64,000 nt of DNA from Pedobacter sp. FW305-3-2-15-E-R2A2 (GTDB lineage Bacteria > Bacteroidota > Bacteroidia > Sphingobacteriales > Sphingobacteriaceae). The position numbers were made by a program, and so were the translations under genes. Location of the stretch: the NCBI RefSeq assembly GCF_038446955.1, contig NZ_CP151803.1, positions 4,030,001-4,094,000 on the forward strand, read 5' to 3'. Position 1 is the first letter of the stretch. Each line of letters starts with the position of its first letter. The notes beneath the pieces were generated by a model. That model searched no databases. It worked only from the letters and a program-made list of their open reading frames with translations, and was not told the origin of the DNA. Shown one piece after another: positions 16,607-26,040 of the stretch.

Positions 16607-17302
16607 ATGGATAACTTTTCATTGACGGCACTCATTTCAATCCCGGAAGAGGCCGGGTACTTTTTTCCCGACAGACATTTCCAACACATCTCCCGCAGCT
16701 CGCTATACAGTGTGATGATTGATAAGCTCGAGGCTATCCCACAGGTTAGTAAGATCATTGTCAACACCGATTCCAGCAGAATTAAAAGCGACTACTCCCG
16801 CTCCGGAAAAGTAAAAGTGATGAACCTCTACCAGGCAGAACCTCAGGAGATCGAACTGGAACTGACTTCCGACCGGATGACCGCAGCGCTGCTCGAACAT
16901 GTGGAGGGAGAACATTTCCTGCAGCTCGGACCGATTTTCCCTTTCCTGAAACAAGAAACGATCGACTATGTGATCGAAACCTACGACAAGTATGTGGTTA
17001 ATCCGGAAGATCGCCCCTACGATTCAGTCTTCAGCATCAAGACGTTGAACCGCAGATATTATGACAGTGATACGGACTTCATCCGCGAAGACCGGCCAAA
17101 TACCTTTGTAGAAGACGGCATCCTGCATGTGTTTAACCGCAAGACCTTCCTCGCCGGAGGCAATCGTAAAGTGGGTAAAAAGCCTTATGCCTGTGGCATC
17201 GAGGAAATCGAAAATCTGCCGATCGATTCGGAGGAGAATTACCAGCTCGCCGTTTTTATCGACGAAAACCGCCGTCGCTTTCCCCGTGTTTTCGGCAGAT
17301 AA
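16607..17302 (+). CDS. Divergent cytidylyltransferase-like protein
   Basis: A 231-residue protein related to acylneuraminate/KDO cytidylyltransferases (GT-A nucleotidyltransferase fold). Recognisable are VNTDSSRIKSDYSRSG, corresponding to the family's VSTDS..I segment, the central LQLGPIFPFLKQETID, corresponding to LQPTSPLR, and a late GIEEIENLPIDSEENYQLA, the usual ID..ED metal-site region. The N-terminal nucleotide loop, normally ARGGSKGIPxKN, is degenerate here (IPEEAGYFFPDRHF), so CTP use is doubtful. No sugar-nucleotide or surface-polysaccharide genes are nearby. A strong bidirectional terminator follows. Confidence 0.7.
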   Translation: MDNFSLTALISIPEEAGYFFPDRHFQHISRSSLYSVMIDKLEAIPQVSKIIVNTDSSRIKSDYSRSGKVKVMNLYQAEPQEIELELTSDRMTAALLEHVEGEHFLQLGPIFPFLKQETIDYVIETYDKYVVNPEDRPYDSVFSIKTLNRRYYDSDTDFIREDRPNTFVEDGILHVFNRKTFLAGGNRKVGKKPYACGIEEIENLPIDSEENYQLAVFIDENRRRFPRVFGR

Positions 17303-17335
17303 GCCATAACCGGCTGTCATAGCCTGATCATCATA

Positions 17336-17380
17336 AAAAATCAAAGCCGCATTTAAGATCTGAGTGCGGCTTTGATTTTT
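17336..17380. terminator. Bidirectional terminator
   Basis: A perfect 16-bp inverted repeat: AAAAATCAAAGCCGCA (17336-17351) and TGCGGCTTTGATTTTT (17365-17380) with a 13-base loop. It has A- and T-runs on both ends and lies between the converging cytidylyltransferase-like and hydroxylase genes. Confidence 0.88.
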
Positions 17381-17419
17381 ACTACACAATGTGCTTTATG
17401 CTACGCTAACTAATAAAGC

Positions 17420-17450
17420 ATTTAATGCATTATGCTATTTAATGCATTAT
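17420..17450. repeat. Short direct repeat, ATTTAATGCATTAT twice
   Basis: The 14-mer ATTTAATGCATTAT occurs at 17420-17433 and again at 17437-17450, a 17-base period; each contains the palindrome TAATGCATTA. The second copy covers the stop codon of the hydroxylase gene. Confidence 0.6.
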
Positions 17451-18244
17451 TTTGCTTTAACAAGGGTATCGTTTTGTAAATTCCCAAATCGCTGCTCCTG
17501 TATGCGGTCATAATCTTTCACATAATCCGGATGTTCTGTTTTCATCAACCTGTCCCATACCCTTAAATACAATCCATAATTTCCTTTAAACTTCTGGTGG
17601 TGCAGGTTATGAAAAGTAGAAGTATTGATGATTTCGAAAAGGAAAGTATTCCGGAATCCTCTTGGCATAATTTCATAACCAAGGTGTCCGTAAACATTGA
17701 TCACAAAAGAAGAAAAGGCAAACAGCATCAATGTTAAAGGATGCAAAGGCATCGCAAAGACCAATACGATCATCACTCCTCCTTCCGCTATCGCTTCAAA
17801 AAAATGAAAGGAATAAGCAGCCCATGGCGAAGGATTGGTAGATTGATGGTGTACCAGGTGTGTCGCCTTAAACAGCTTTTTATGGTGCAATATCCGGTGC
17901 ATCCAGTAAAAATAAGTGTCGTGCACGATTAAGGTGAGTAATAAACTGACCGGAATCCACCAGAGCGGATAGGCATGCAAATCGGTATAGATAAACGTAT
18001 ATCCCCGTATGTTTTCAGACAGGGCCATTAATGCCATCACGGCCAGCACCATACTGGACACGGAAGAATGCAGGATCTCGCGCAGGAAATCGGCCGTTCC
18101 CGCCAGCTTGCCTTGAATTTTATTTCGCAGCAAGCTCTTGGGGAAAAGCAGGTAAAAAACTAAAAAAAAGATACCTGCAATAAAAAAATAACGACCTATC
18201 GTGAGGAGAAATGCCAAAATGATATGCTCAAAAGTTTGATTCAT
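17447..18244 (-). CDS. Fatty acid hydroxylase / sterol desaturase family protein
   Basis: A 265-residue membrane-bound di-iron oxygenase. Histidine boxes are HDTYFYWMHRILHH, HLVHH and, near the C-terminus, HNLHHQKF, all in the spacing of the family. Four or five hydrophobic segments surround them. Members hydroxylate fatty acids, carotenoids or sterol-like lipids; the substrate here cannot be told. It lies 37 bases downstream of the GldFG-type permease gene on the same strand, so it could be read by the long minus-strand operon, but no functional link is evident. Confidence 0.88.
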   Translation of the reverse strand: MNQTFEHIILAFLLTIGRYFFIAGIFFLVFYLLFPKSLLRNKIQGKLAGTADFLREILHSSVSSMVLAVMALMALSENIRGYTFIYTDLHAYPLWWIPVSLLLTLIVHDTYFYWMHRILHHKKLFKATHLVHHQSTNPSPWAAYSFHFFEAIAEGGVMIVLVFAMPLHPLTLMLFAFSSFVINVYGHLGYEIMPRGFRNTFLFEIINTSTFHNLHHQKFKGNYGLYLRVWDRLMKTEHPDYVKDYDRIQEQRFGNLQNDTLVKAK

Positions 18245-18281
18245 AATTACTTATTTTTCTGAGTGATTTAGGTTTTCTATA

Positions 18282-20570
18282 TTATTTACGTTTTCTGCGA
18301 ATCAGGATCACCAATCCAAGCAGGAAGATGGCCCCGGGGATGATCCCATAATAAAATACCTGTAATGTCTTTGCGCTGGTCTTGGTCAGCGTAGTCACAT
18401 TGTCTTTAGTTTCCGGCCTGCTCGTATCTATCGGAAATTCCCCATAGGCAAACCATTTGAACACCCCTAAAGCAAAACCTCCGTTAATGGTTTGCATGTT
18501 CATGCGCGACAACTCCGCGTTGCTCAAAAAGTCGGCATCACCAGACACCATGATCCTTTGTTCTTTATGGTTCCGGTTTCTGGACAACATCAATGCGGTC
18601 GGAAAACTTCCCCGCTGATCGCCGGCTTTAGCATCAAATATTGCTGCTGCCGAATCCAGCACCAGTTTTCCATTTTTCAACCAGCTGCTTTCCGCATTGG
18701 TCGTTAATAAAGGATGTACAACAAAAGGACCATTAGGATCATAGCTTAAAGCCGCTGCTCCAGGCATGGAAACCACCCATTTACGCAGGTAATAAGGTTG
18801 CAATTCCGGAGTCATCGCCACTGCTCCTGCCGCTAAATTTGGAACCACCAGGTCATTCGAATAATCTTTGCTCTCCTGAACAAGTGTTCCGTCCAGCATT
18901 TTTACCCCAAGGGAATCCAGCAATGGATTGATGACGCCCTGCTTACCCGGCTCCCCTGCAATCATCAGGTTTCCACCCTGACCGATATATTTCCGCAGCT
19001 TACTGAGGGCAGCCGGACCAAATGCCACTTTAGGATCAGCAATCACCAATGCCGCGATACCTGCAGGGATCTCCCCATTTTCCAAAGAAACACTGTCTAC
19101 ATCAAATCCCTGGTTGATCATGGATCCCCTGCTCAGCTTGGTATTGGTTAAAGTTTTATAATCTCTATCCCCTATTTTGTCCATCCCGCGCTGATAGCCA
19201 TCGGTTGCAAAAACAATTTTAGGCGCATTCACGATCAGGCGTTTTAATGCTGCTCCGGTCTCCGCCTCTTTAGGCCAGAAATGACTATCCGGAGAAAATG
19301 TCCTTAAAAATGTCGTTTTACCTTTATATTTCAAATGCATCACCACCCGTGCGTTTTCCCCTTCCAGGTTGATCTTCTTCTTGATTTCTGCAGGTGTCAG
19401 AAACTTACGGAGGTCGAGTTTCATCAGGTTCGACATGAACATCACATAATAATTAAAAGTGACCTTCTGTTTTTTCAATTGCTCCGTAATCCCTGGTATG
19501 CTGTCGTAATAGTATACCCATTTTAGCTTAATATTTGGTTTGAAACGCAGGTAAGGCTCCCAACGGGCAATGTCCTCGATCCGCTGTTTCGGTGTAGCTT
19601 TATTATAGGAATCTTCCAGACCATTGATATATTGGGTCACCTCTACAGGCTCATCACCCATCTTTTTGAGGATTTCCTGTGTATTTTTGCTGATGGTATT
19701 CTGCTTGGTAGCCGTAGCATCGTAATAACCAATCATCTGCTGACGGGAAGTCACATAGGTGATCGCTAAGCCGGTCAATACAATCAGGCCATATCGCATC
19801 ACTTGTTGCATTACGGTTTTCGATAGCCTTTCTAATTCCAGCTTGGTAATCGTGAAAGCCAGGAACATCCCGGAAATCACGAGGTAGTAAATCACATCAC
19901 GACTGTTCAGTAATCCGGCCATCATACGTGCGGTCCGGTCGGGCATAGACAAGCTATGGGTCAGGTCGCGCACAAAATCAACCCCTTGTCCAACGGTACC
20001 GATATAATTCATAAAACCCAGTGCCACAAAAGTACTGATGGCGGCAACGGCCTGATAAGTAGTTAAGCTGGATACAAAAATCCCAATGGCCGCAAAAGCA
20101 TTGAGCATTAAATAAATGGCCAATAGTGCCACTAAAACATGTGGATAATCAAAATGCGGGATATAAACAGCGCCAATCATTACAAACAGCGCGATCACCC
20201 CGATGATCATCAGGTTATAAACGAGCATAGCTGTAAATTTCCCGTAAATCACCTGGCTTAGTTTTACCGGAGAAGAATACAGTAATTTGATACTTCCGCT
20301 ACTGGTTTCCCTGCTGATGATCCCCATCGTGATCAAAGGAATATAGAGGTACAGTTTATCCAGAATAGCACTCAGGACACCCCCATAATCTATACTCATA
20401 TATAGACGCTCCGTCAGACCCATAAATTCTCGCCCACGGGCTAAATCAGGTAATTTTGGGGTAAAGCCCATACTCATCTGTACAAACAGGATGAGCAACA
20501 TTAACCAGGCAATCGGCGAATAAAATAGCAGGCTAAGTTCCAGCCTGGCTATCTGTATGATTTTCTTCAT
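18282..20570 (-). CDS. GldF-GldG-like fusion: ABC-2 permease with auxiliary domain (second copy)
   Basis: A 762-residue protein. Residues 1 to about 260 are an ABC-2 permease with six membrane segments and the coupling stretch RETSSGSIKLLYSSPVKLSQ; after another helix (YGLIVLTGLAITYV) comes a large exported domain of the GldG/ABC-auxiliary type (about 290-720), then a last helix and the end RRKRK. In Flavobacterium GldF and GldG are separate proteins of the gliding ABC transporter GldAFG; here they are fused. ATG 20570 is preferred over TTG 20585, which would overlap the peptidase stop. A paralogue of the same layout lies at 26041-28350; the only ATPase is at 28394-29317. Confidence 0.88.
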   Translation of the reverse strand: MKKIIQIARLELSLLFYSPIAWLMLLILFVQMSMGFTPKLPDLARGREFMGLTERLYMSIDYGGVLSAILDKLYLYIPLITMGIISRETSSGSIKLLYSSPVKLSQVIYGKFTAMLVYNLMIIGVIALFVMIGAVYIPHFDYPHVLVALLAIYLMLNAFAAIGIFVSSLTTYQAVAAISTFVALGFMNYIGTVGQGVDFVRDLTHSLSMPDRTARMMAGLLNSRDVIYYLVISGMFLAFTITKLELERLSKTVMQQVMRYGLIVLTGLAITYVTSRQQMIGYYDATATKQNTISKNTQEILKKMGDEPVEVTQYINGLEDSYNKATPKQRIEDIARWEPYLRFKPNIKLKWVYYYDSIPGITEQLKKQKVTFNYYVMFMSNLMKLDLRKFLTPAEIKKKINLEGENARVVMHLKYKGKTTFLRTFSPDSHFWPKEAETGAALKRLIVNAPKIVFATDGYQRGMDKIGDRDYKTLTNTKLSRGSMINQGFDVDSVSLENGEIPAGIAALVIADPKVAFGPAALSKLRKYIGQGGNLMIAGEPGKQGVINPLLDSLGVKMLDGTLVQESKDYSNDLVVPNLAAGAVAMTPELQPYYLRKWVVSMPGAAALSYDPNGPFVVHPLLTTNAESSWLKNGKLVLDSAAAIFDAKAGDQRGSFPTALMLSRNRNHKEQRIMVSGDADFLSNAELSRMNMQTINGGFALGVFKWFAYGEFPIDTSRPETKDNVTTLTKTSAKTLQVFYYGIIPGAIFLLGLVILIRRKRK

Positions 20571-20581
20571 ATTTTCTATAA

Positions 20582-23365
20582 TCAAGGGTTAGTTTTTTCC
20601 GGCATCAGAACCAGTTTTACGTAGTTCTTATCCTGAATGTAAGTCGCCGCAGCTTGCTGAACTGATTTTATGGTAATGCCGTTTAAGGCCGCATCATACT
20701 CAAAAAACTGGGTTAAAGGCTCCTTATTCATCACCTGAGAAGCCAGGTAATCCAGCCAGAACTCATTGTTCCTGGCGCCTGTTTCCAGTCCGACTTTACG
20801 CACAGCCTTAAATTTCTGCAGGTTTTCCGCAGAAGGTCCTGATGTTTTCATTTTGCGGAGCTCATCCTGTACCGAAGCAATCAGCGATTCCACATTCTTA
20901 GGGGCACAGTCAAAAGAAACGAGCATGGCAAACCTGGTTTTCGGATATTTAGACAAGTTCATCTGCACATTCGGCGTATAGGTCCCTCCTTCCTGATCAC
21001 GAAGACGCTGGGTGAGGCTGATTTTTAGCGCATCTGCAATGGCATTCATCTTAATGGTATTCTCAAAATTGTAATCGAAAGCACCGGAATAAGCCAGCAC
21101 TACGCTTGATTTCTGTTCTGTCCCTTTATACACGGTTTTTGAAATGCGACCAGAAGGAACGTTAATTCCAAGATCCCGGATGGTTTCGTTCTTCCTTTTC
21201 GAAGGCAGTGATCCCAGATATTTTTCCAGTAAAGGTTTAATCCTGGCCTCTTCTATATTTCCTACAAATAAGAAAGTGAAAGCCGATGCATCGGCAAAAC
21301 GTTCTTTATAGATCTCAATAGCCCTGTCCAGTTTAATTCCATCCAGGCGACTGATGCTTTGTGGTTTTTTGCGCACATGATAATTCCCTAACACCAGGCC
21401 TACCGTATCCATAAAAACCTGACTTCGCCCATCTTCTTTATTCATCAGCTGCTCTTTGGTTCTTCCCAAAAGCGTCTGATAGGATTCTTCATCCTTACGG
21501 GGTTCCGTAAAATAAGCATGCAGCAATTCCAGTGCAGCCGGGAGGTCTTCTTTTGTCGTGCTGCCATTGAATCCCTGGTACTGATCAACGATAAAAGGAC
21601 TCAGCTGAACCTTTCTTCCGGTCATAAATTTACCGAGCTGCAGTGCATCATAATTCCCTGCACCGGCAGCAGCAACGATACTCGCGGCATTAAGGGCACT
21701 TTCGAAATCTGCATCACTGTATAAAGAGGTCCCTCCTTCTGCAAGTCCCTTGATCAGGATCTGATCGTTCTGGAAATCTGTTTTTTTCAATAACACCGTC
21801 AGGCCATTACTCAGCGTGATCTTTTGAAGGTCAACTTGTTTAACCGTTTCAACAGTGTTGATCTTTCCCGGAGCAGGCTCGTTTTTAAGCAGCGGAAGGT
21901 CCAGGTTGTCCTCTTCAAAAGGAGGCAGACTTTGGGTATACACACTTTCTATCCATTTCAACACGGTTGCTTCATCCGGAAGAAACGCCTTATTGTACTC
22001 CGAAGATTTCACAATGATGTCGCGATCGGTAGCTTTCATGTAATTCTTCATCAGCGCATTGATTTCATCCAATGTCACGTCAGGAAGCAATGAGGTGGTC
22101 AGCTCGGCTTCTTTAATGATGCCAGGTGCCACATTACCGGTTAAGAAATGCTGCAGATACGGCCGGATCAGTACTTCCGAAGCAGTCTTGTCTTTTTCTT
22201 TCAAAGCTTCCTCCGTCTGATACTGATGGGCTTTTTTAACCCTTTCCAGTTCTGATTTGGTAAAGCCCTGCTCCTCCATTCGGCGAAGTTCCAGCCATAT
22301 ACTTTTCAATCCTTGTTCTGTCTCCGCGGGTTTGGTGGTCAGGTTTACAGAAAAAGAGTTCAATCCGCCTGTCAATTGATTAAAACCAACAATCGGTAAT
22401 CTTCTAAACCGGATACTGACCAGCTCTGCCAGCAATTTTTTGAGCAGACTGGTTCTGTAATCTGCAGCGGTGATGATGGTATCAGCCAGCTCTTTCTTCG
22501 TGATCTCCATGGAAATACCACCCAATTCTTCATCTATGAACTGCATATACTGGTTCTTACCGGTCAGCGTTGCCCGATAAACCGGTCGCTCTTTTTCCTT
22601 TTCAGGATTGCGCAGGTCTGAAAATTTTGCCTTGATGTCTTTCTCCATCTGGTCTACATCTACATCTCCAACTACCAATACGGCCTGCAGATCCGGGCGG
22701 TACCAATCTTTATAAAAACTGCGGATTTCTTCCGGGGTCACCTTTAACAAAACTTCTTCCGTTCCGATGGGGAAACGCGAACCATAACGGGAGTTATTGG
22801 TATAAAAGGGAATACTTTTTTCCTGTAAACGCTGTGTAAGTCCCTGACGGAAACGTTTCTCTTCCAGGATCACGTGACGTTCGCGCTCTACATCCGCTGC
22901 TTCAATATTGGCATCCTGCGCCCAGTCGCGCATAATCTGCAGGCCATTGGCCAGCAGTTCCGGATTGTCCGAAGGCAATGGAAGCTGGTAAACAGTTTCA
23001 TCCAGACCGGTATTGGCATTGATGTCTGCCCCAAAACGTACTCCCGACTTTTCCAGGTAATCAGAAAGCTCCTTTTTAGGAAAATGTTTGGTTCCGTTAA
23101 AGCTCATGTGCTCTACAAAATGGGCTACGCCTCTTTGCTGATCTGTTTCCAGAATGGAGCCCACTTTACTGGCCAGGTACATCATCACCCGCTTTTCGGG
23201 TGTTTTATTTTTGCGGATATAATAGGTAAAGCCATTTGGCAGCTTACCCATTCTTACTTCCGGATCCAGCTGCAATGGCTGTGTATCCAGGCTTGTTTTA
23301 CAGGCCAAAGGAATACAAAGGGCAGCTAAAAGTAAAAGACTTAAAGATTTATATTTAATGAACAT
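20582..23365 (-). CDS. M16 family zinc peptidase, exported
   Basis: A 927-residue insulinase/pitrilysin-type protease in two homologous halves. It starts with a signal peptide with Cys22 after PLA, probably a lipoprotein. The inverted zinc motif HFVEH is at 82-86, with the distal zinc glutamate in the ERERHVILEE segment (160-169), so the N-terminal half is active. The C-terminal half (from about 520) lacks HxxEH, as usual. M16 enzymes cut small peptides inside a closed chamber. It lies one base after the double MutS-like gene and 11 bases before the second GldFG fusion, so peptide degradation or maturation is presumably part of this transport system. Confidence 0.92.
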   Translation of the reverse strand: MFIKYKSLSLLLLAALCIPLACKTSLDTQPLQLDPEVRMGKLPNGFTYYIRKNKTPEKRVMMYLASKVGSILETDQQRGVAHFVEHMSFNGTKHFPKKELSDYLEKSGVRFGADINANTGLDETVYQLPLPSDNPELLANGLQIMRDWAQDANIEAADVERERHVILEEKRFRQGLTQRLQEKSIPFYTNNSRYGSRFPIGTEEVLLKVTPEEIRSFYKDWYRPDLQAVLVVGDVDVDQMEKDIKAKFSDLRNPEKEKERPVYRATLTGKNQYMQFIDEELGGISMEITKKELADTIITAADYRTSLLKKLLAELVSIRFRRLPIVGFNQLTGGLNSFSVNLTTKPAETEQGLKSIWLELRRMEEQGFTKSELERVKKAHQYQTEEALKEKDKTASEVLIRPYLQHFLTGNVAPGIIKEAELTTSLLPDVTLDEINALMKNYMKATDRDIIVKSSEYNKAFLPDEATVLKWIESVYTQSLPPFEEDNLDLPLLKNEPAPGKINTVETVKQVDLQKITLSNGLTVLLKKTDFQNDQILIKGLAEGGTSLYSDADFESALNAASIVAAAGAGNYDALQLGKFMTGRKVQLSPFIVDQYQGFNGSTTKEDLPAALELLHAYFTEPRKDEESYQTLLGRTKEQLMNKEDGRSQVFMDTVGLVLGNYHVRKKPQSISRLDGIKLDRAIEIYKERFADASAFTFLFVGNIEEARIKPLLEKYLGSLPSKRKNETIRDLGINVPSGRISKTVYKGTEQKSSVVLAYSGAFDYNFENTIKMNAIADALKISLTQRLRDQEGGTYTPNVQMNLSKYPKTRFAMLVSFDCAPKNVESLIASVQDELRKMKTSGPSAENLQKFKAVRKVGLETGARNNEFWLDYLASQVMNKEPLTQFFEYDAALNGITIKSVQQAAATYIQDKNYVKLVLMPEKTNP

Positions 23366-23366
23366 G

Positions 23367-26039
23367 TTATCGTGATAATAATGGTTTATGACTTACCGGA
23401 TCGTTTGCTTTAATGATGTCGACGATCTTTTCATTTTCAATGATGATCATTCCCTGCCTGTCGGTCGTGATACCCGAAGCCAGTGTATATGGATAGGTTG
23501 GCACCCCATCTTTCATCACCGTTGGCAGGAAGGAGAACTGCAGGTTATCGCATATTTTGCCTAAAGCTGCACCCACTTCAATAATATGTGTGGAGACCAC
23601 AAAGAAGCTGTTCCTGTTTTCTGCAAAGGCTTTCGTAACCGCCAGCGTGGCATCGTAAGCATCCTTTACGTTTGTACCTTTAAACAACTCATCAAATAAT
23701 ACGTATAGGTCCAGGGACTCACTAACCGCTTTGGCTACGGTTTTGGTCCGCAATACCTCTGCATAAAAATGACTGTAGCCCATATCCAGGTTATCAGAAA
23801 CGTTGATCGAGGAGAACAAACCATCTTTAACCGAAAACTCCATCTGTTTAGCCGCTATCGGGAAGCCCATATGGGCGAGGTAAACCGCAATACCCATCGA
23901 CTTCATAAAAGTGGATTTACCGGCCATGTTGGCACCGGTTAAGAACAATACGTTCCTATCTCTGGTTAAGTGCAGGTCATTTGCCACCCCATTTCTTAAT
24001 CCTGGATGGCGGAAACCATCCATACGCAATACCATTTCTTCCGCAGGCAATGCCTTTGCATACACAAAGTCCTGTTCTGCGGCAACCGCTGCTACGCCTA
24101 CAAAAACATCGAGCTCATAGATCAGTTTCAGCAAGCTTTCCATCTGGTTCATCATCGCATGGCGAATCACATAGTCATTCCTGATCAGCTGCGTTAAGGA
24201 AGGTTGCTCCTCTCCTGCATTCAAGATGCCTTGCAACCTGGAATCCTGCAGGATCTTTTCTGCAAGATCCAGCTCTGCCTGATACACAGCAATACCGGTT
24301 TTGATTTTTAGTTCTGAAAAGAATACCTGGAAAGCCTGCAGCACTTCAATCGTCACCGATTGTCCGGCCTGCAATTGCAGCAATTCTGCACTATGGAAGA
24401 GTGTTTGCTGGATTTTTTTCAGGAATATTCCCCAAGCCACGCTTGGCAGTGCTGCGCCCGCTCCGCCGGAGAGGTAATCTTCCATAGACTCTACCTGTGA
24501 GCGGATCACCGGAAAAATCACCCTGTGCTGCTGAAAAAACGCGAATAAGGCACTGCGTTTATTGATCAGCTCCGGCTGATTCAAGGGATGGGCAAACATA
24601 CTTTCCAGCAGTTTCTCTCCACCCCTGGTTTGCAGGCGGTTGAACAGACTGTAAATAGATTGTTGTTTAAACTTGCCCTGCAAATTCAGATCTTCGATCG
24701 TTTGCTTATCTGCAGTCAGGTTGTGCTGTGCTTTTTTTGCTTCTTTTTTATCGCTGATCAGCTCCAGAACCCCTTCATTGTTGATGATGATCATCCCATG
24801 CCTGTCGTCGGTAATCCCTTCCGTCAGTGTATAAGTATACACCGGTTTACCATTCTCCATGCGGGTAGGCAGATAGCGGAAAATCATATTGCTGCATTTC
24901 TTTTGCAACACTTCTCCTGCTTCCATAATGTGGGTAGAGATCACAAATAAAGAATGCGGCTTACTGGCAAAAGCTTCCATGATCGCAATGGTGCCTTCAT
25001 AAGCATCCTTCACATTGGTACCACGGAACAGCTCATCAAAAACGACAAACAGGTTTTTTCCGGCACCAAGTTCAACAGCTACTTTTTTGACCCTTAGGAC
25101 CTCCGCATAAAAATGACTGGCGCCCATGGCCAGGTTATCTGGCAGGTTAATGGTCGTATACATGCCATCACAAACAGAGAATTCCATTTGTTTTGCCGCA
25201 ACCGGGAAGCCCAGGTGCGCCAGGTACATGGCAATGCTCAGTGATTTCATAAAGGTCGATTTCCCCGCCATATTGGCCCCGGTCAGGAACACAATATTGC
25301 TGTCCGGGTTCATCTCCAAAGAATTGGTAACCGGTTTGTTCAGCAAGGGATGGCGCACGCCCTGCAGCTTTAAGCGGTTGGCATCGCGTTTTAAAGCAGT
25401 AGCAAATTGATATCCACGTTCTTCCGCTACCCTGGCGATGGAAATGTAGACATCCAGGTAGTAAATGTGCTGCAGGATCTTTTCCATCAGCGGACGTTGC
25501 TGAAAGCGCAAAATATTGTCGTACTCTACAATCTTACCGGAAGAGATCTTTCCTTTTCCATGCTCTGCAAAGATGATTTCCAGCTCCCTGGAATTAACCA
25601 GTGCCAGTACCTTTTCTACTTCTTTGCCATAAGGATTCGCTCCTACTTTTGGCTGAATCTCCAGCATAAACCTTTTCAATCCCTGTAAGATCCCGGTCAA
25701 TGCGATCACACTCTCACCGGCAGCTTTAAAGTCGGCCATGCTAAAGCCCTGATTGGAAAGGCGACTGCGGGGATCGGTATTGCCCAGGTATCTTTCCGCT
25801 TCTTCAAAACGGTTTCCCTGTAATGGGAAAGCAGATTTGCTTTCCTGAAAATACCGCAATATCGCTACCCTTTCATTGATCAGTTGTTCGTCTGAAAGCG
25901 GATTGCGAAACAGGTCTTCCAGTAGCGTAGCGCCACCCTGGGTATAGGTTTTATTAAAAATATAGTAGATGGAATCGCTCCCCGATCTGGAGAAGATATT
26001 CAAATCATCGATCGTTTGTTTATCAGTTATAAAGCTCAT
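23367..26039 (-). CDS. Double MutS-like ATPase in one chain
   Basis: An 890-residue protein built from two MutS-type modules in tandem. Each begins with the lever-domain sequence of MutS (DKQTIDDLN at 6-14; DKQTIEDLN at 444-452, both leading to a GG..LL segment) and ends in a full MutS ATPase: Walker A GANMAGKST at 254-262 and 702-710, the SHFYAEVLR signature at 308-316 and 756-764, Walker B FDELF at 334-338 and 782-786, and STH at 368-370 and 816-818. The mismatch-recognition and connector domains are absent, so it is not a mismatch-repair MutS. The fusion makes an obligate pseudo-dimer with two apparently competent sites. It is separated by one base from each neighbour, a GldFG-like permease and an M16 peptidase. 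Confidence 0.9.
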   Translation of the reverse strand: MSFITDKQTIDDLNIFSRSGSDSIYYIFNKTYTQGGATLLEDLFRNPLSDEQLINERVAILRYFQESKSAFPLQGNRFEEAERYLGNTDPRSRLSNQGFSMADFKAAGESVIALTGILQGLKRFMLEIQPKVGANPYGKEVEKVLALVNSRELEIIFAEHGKGKISSGKIVEYDNILRFQQRPLMEKILQHIYYLDVYISIARVAEERGYQFATALKRDANRLKLQGVRHPLLNKPVTNSLEMNPDSNIVFLTGANMAGKSTFMKSLSIAMYLAHLGFPVAAKQMEFSVCDGMYTTINLPDNLAMGASHFYAEVLRVKKVAVELGAGKNLFVVFDELFRGTNVKDAYEGTIAIMEAFASKPHSLFVISTHIMEAGEVLQKKCSNMIFRYLPTRMENGKPVYTYTLTEGITDDRHGMIIINNEGVLELISDKKEAKKAQHNLTADKQTIEDLNLQGKFKQQSIYSLFNRLQTRGGEKLLESMFAHPLNQPELINKRSALFAFFQQHRVIFPVIRSQVESMEDYLSGGAGAALPSVAWGIFLKKIQQTLFHSAELLQLQAGQSVTIEVLQAFQVFFSELKIKTGIAVYQAELDLAEKILQDSRLQGILNAGEEQPSLTQLIRNDYVIRHAMMNQMESLLKLIYELDVFVGVAAVAAEQDFVYAKALPAEEMVLRMDGFRHPGLRNGVANDLHLTRDRNVLFLTGANMAGKSTFMKSMGIAVYLAHMGFPIAAKQMEFSVKDGLFSSINVSDNLDMGYSHFYAEVLRTKTVAKAVSESLDLYVLFDELFKGTNVKDAYDATLAVTKAFAENRNSFFVVSTHIIEVGAALGKICDNLQFSFLPTVMKDGVPTYPYTLASGITTDRQGMIIIENEKIVDIIKANDPVSHKPLLSR

Positions 26040-26040
26040 T

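Noticed and set aside
17420..17450. CRISPR-like repeat
   Set aside because: Only two 14-base copies with a 3-base gap, no spacers and no cas genes in the window.
18282..20570. A complete gliding-motility transporter locus
   Set aside because: The proteins resemble GldA, GldF and GldG, but no other gld, spr or por gene is present and the operon includes MutS-like and M16 genes, so a gliding role is not supported.
23367..26039. Mismatch-repair MutS or MutS2
   Set aside because: The mismatch-recognition and connector domains are missing, the ATPase module is duplicated, and no Smr nuclease domain or mutL gene is present.
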